This document shows, piece by piece, positions 6,076 through 7,147 of a stretch of DNA of 7,147 nucleotides; the first letter of the stretch is position 1; every line of letters begins with the position of its first letter. This stretch comes from Palsa-504 sp050698735 (GTDB lineage Bacteria; Actinomycetota; Actinomycetes; Streptosporangiales; Streptosporangiaceae). The notes beneath the pieces are model-generated. The model was not told the DNA's origin. It saw only the letters and a program-made list of their open reading frames with translations, and ran no database searches. The stretch is from NCBI GenBank assembly GCA_050698735.1, contig JBOHCG010000416.1:1-7147 (forward strand). Reading direction: 5' to 3'. Made by a program: the position numbers and the translations under genes.

Positions 6076-7095
6076 CTATCGTCCTCGTGCCTGGAGGGCC
6101 GTATCGAGCCGCGGGTACACCCGCCGGGCGTTGCCCTCGAACACCCTCGCGCGTTCGGCCTCCGAGATGTCCGCCGCGTCGACGTACCGCTTGGTGTCGT
6201 CGAAGTAGTGGCCGGTCTGCGGGTCGATGCCGCGGACGGCGCCCACCATCTCGGACCCGAACAGGACGTTGCCCGCGTCGATGACCTGCAGCAGCAGGTT
6301 GATGCCCGGCTGGTGGTAGACGCAGGTGTCGAATGACACGTTCTGCATCACGTGCTCGGCCAGCGGCGGCTTCTTCAGCATGTCGGCAAGCCCGCGGTAG
6401 CGCCCCCAGTGGTAGGGGACGGCCCCGCCGCCGTGCGGGATCACGAGCCTGAGCGCCGGGAAGTCCGCGAACAGGTCACCCTGGATGAACTGCATGAACG
6501 CCGTGGTATCGGCGTTGATGTAGTGCGCGCCCGTGGCGTGGAAGACGGGGTTGGCGCTGCTGGATACGTGCACCATGGCGGGCACGTCGAGCTCGACCAT
6601 CTTCTCGTATATCGGGTACCAGTACCGGTCGGTCAGCGGCGGGGATGTCCAGTACCCCCCGCTCGGGTCCGGGTTGAGGTTGCAGCCGACGAACCCGAGC
6701 TCGAGCACGCATCGCTCGAGTTCGGCCACCGACGCCTTCAGCCCGGCGCCCGGCGACTGCGGCAGCTGGCAGACGCCGGCGAACGTCTCCGGGAACAGCC
6801 CGACGACGCGCGCGATCAGGTCGTTGCAGGCCCGCGACCACTCCTCGCTGATCCGCTCGTCGCCGAGTTGGTGGGCCATGGCCGAGGCCCGCGGCGAGAA
6901 GATCGTCATGTCCGCGCCGCGCTCGCGGATCAGCCTGAGCTGGTTCTGCTCGATCGACTCGCGGATCTCGTCGTCTTCGATCCGCGGGTAGGCGGGCGTC
7001 GGGCGGCCCTCGGCGAACGCGGCGAGCTGCTCCTTGCGCCAGGCATCGTGCTGGGGCGGGGCGGTCGTGTAATGGCCGTGGCAGTCGATGATCAT
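6076..7095 (-). CDS. ligJ: 4-oxalomesaconate hydratase (amidohydrolase family)
   Basis: The 339-residue protein adds water to 4-oxalomesaconate to form 4-carboxy-4-hydroxy-2-oxoadipate, the substrate of the final aldolase. The N-terminus MIIDCHGHY holds the metal HxH pair (H6, H8). Other sites aligned with the known LigJ residues are H176 (PAMVHVSSS), H221 (VIPHGGGAVPYHWGR) and E282 (VLFGSEMVGA). Blocks FSPRAS, GFVGCNLNPDPSGGYWTSPP and LTDRYWYPIYEKMVELD also match this enzyme and separate it from the related decarboxylases (ACMS and gamma-resorcylate type), which share the fold. Length agrees with SYK-6 LigJ. ATG 7095 overlaps the stop of an upstream gene by 4 nt (ATGA). Sequence identity to proteobacterial LigJ looks moderate, so the family call is firmer than the exact kinetics. 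Confidence 0.9.
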   Translation of the reverse strand: MIIDCHGHYTTAPPQHDAWRKEQLAAFAEGRPTPAYPRIEDDEIRESIEQNQLRLIRERGADMTIFSPRASAMAHQLGDERISEEWSRACNDLIARVVGLFPETFAGVCQLPQSPGAGLKASVAELERCVLELGFVGCNLNPDPSGGYWTSPPLTDRYWYPIYEKMVELDVPAMVHVSSSANPVFHATGAHYINADTTAFMQFIQGDLFADFPALRLVIPHGGGAVPYHWGRYRGLADMLKKPPLAEHVMQNVSFDTCVYHQPGINLLLQVIDAGNVLFGSEMVGAVRGIDPQTGHYFDDTKRYVDAADISEAERARVFEGNARRVYPRLDTALQARGR

Positions 7096-7147
7096 CGCGG
7101 CGTTTCCCCGTCCCAGGTCGACGCGGGCACGAGGACCTCGCCGCGCA
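7092..7147 (-). CDS. 3' end of an unidentified upstream gene of the lig operon
   Basis: On the - strand a frame is open from the right edge to TGA at 7094-7092. It encodes the last 17 residues of a protein, RGEVLVPASTWDGETPR, with G or C at most third codon positions. The stop overlaps the ligJ start as ATGA, the same kind of junction as between ligI and ligA, so it is probably co-transcribed. The tail is too short to name. It could be the 4-carboxy-4-hydroxy-2-oxoadipate aldolase, a transporter or another pathway gene, but nothing visible decides. Confidence 0.5.
   Translation of the reverse strand, partial: RGEVLVPASTWDGETPR

Noticed and set aside
5293..6336. Long + strand open frame (347 codons) antisense to ligI and ligJ
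   Set aside because: Shadow of two well-supported amidohydrolase genes; no ribosome site and no family resemblance.

Overview
The window comes from a very GC-rich bacterium. GC-dominated third codon positions, a GTG start with a strong Shine-Dalgarno, long antisense shadow frames and a Gln/Pro/Tyr-rich small membrane protein all suggest an actinomycete. This is inferred from style; there is no rRNA or other marker gene to prove it.

Left part, + strand (1-2035): the 3' end of a crotonase-family (enoyl-CoA hydratase/isomerase-like) gene, a 127-bp gap, then a complete class I adenylate-forming acyl-CoA ligase whose motifs most resemble malonyl-CoA synthetase (MatB-type) enzymes. The gap carries a perfect-armed palindrome TGAAACC-GG-GGTTTCA and a third copy of the half-site 32 bp downstream. 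It looks like an operator for a TetR-type acyl-CoA or fatty-acid regulator.

Middle (2036-2972): a convergent small membrane protein gene on the - strand. Its N-terminal half is a 12-residue tandem repeat (36-bp DNA repeat) and its C-terminal half is a two-helix TM2-like membrane domain. It has a recognisable sigma-70-type promoter (TTGACA-17-TCAAAT). Behind the promoter lie about 260 bp with no confident gene: a short stretch with coding-like base composition and a 7-bp inverted repeat with an A/T-rich loop.

Right part, - strand (2973-7147): a tight five-gene operon for protocatechuate 4,5 (meta) cleavage. In transcription order it encodes 4-oxalomesaconate hydratase (LigJ/PmdE), 2-pyrone-4,6-dicarboxylate hydrolase (LigI/PmdD), the alpha (LigA/PmdA) and beta (LigB/PmdB) subunits of protocatechuate 4,5-dioxygenase, and 4-carboxy-2-hydroxymuconate-6-semialdehyde dehydrogenase (LigC/PmdC). 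The genes touch or overlap (ATGA, TAG-ATG and similar junctions). The end of one more gene, unidentified, overlaps the start of ligJ at the right edge. Together LigAB open the ring of protocatechuate, LigC oxidises the semialdehyde to 2-pyrone-4,6-dicarboxylate, LigI hydrolyses the lactone to 4-oxalomesaconate, and LigJ hydrates that to 4-carboxy-4-hydroxy-2-oxoadipate. The final aldolase (LigK/PmdF) is not visible and may lie beyond the right edge, as may the operon promoter. I saw no wholly new system. The main points of interest are the 4,5-cleavage route in a probable actinomycete, the operator before the ligase gene, and the repeat protein.
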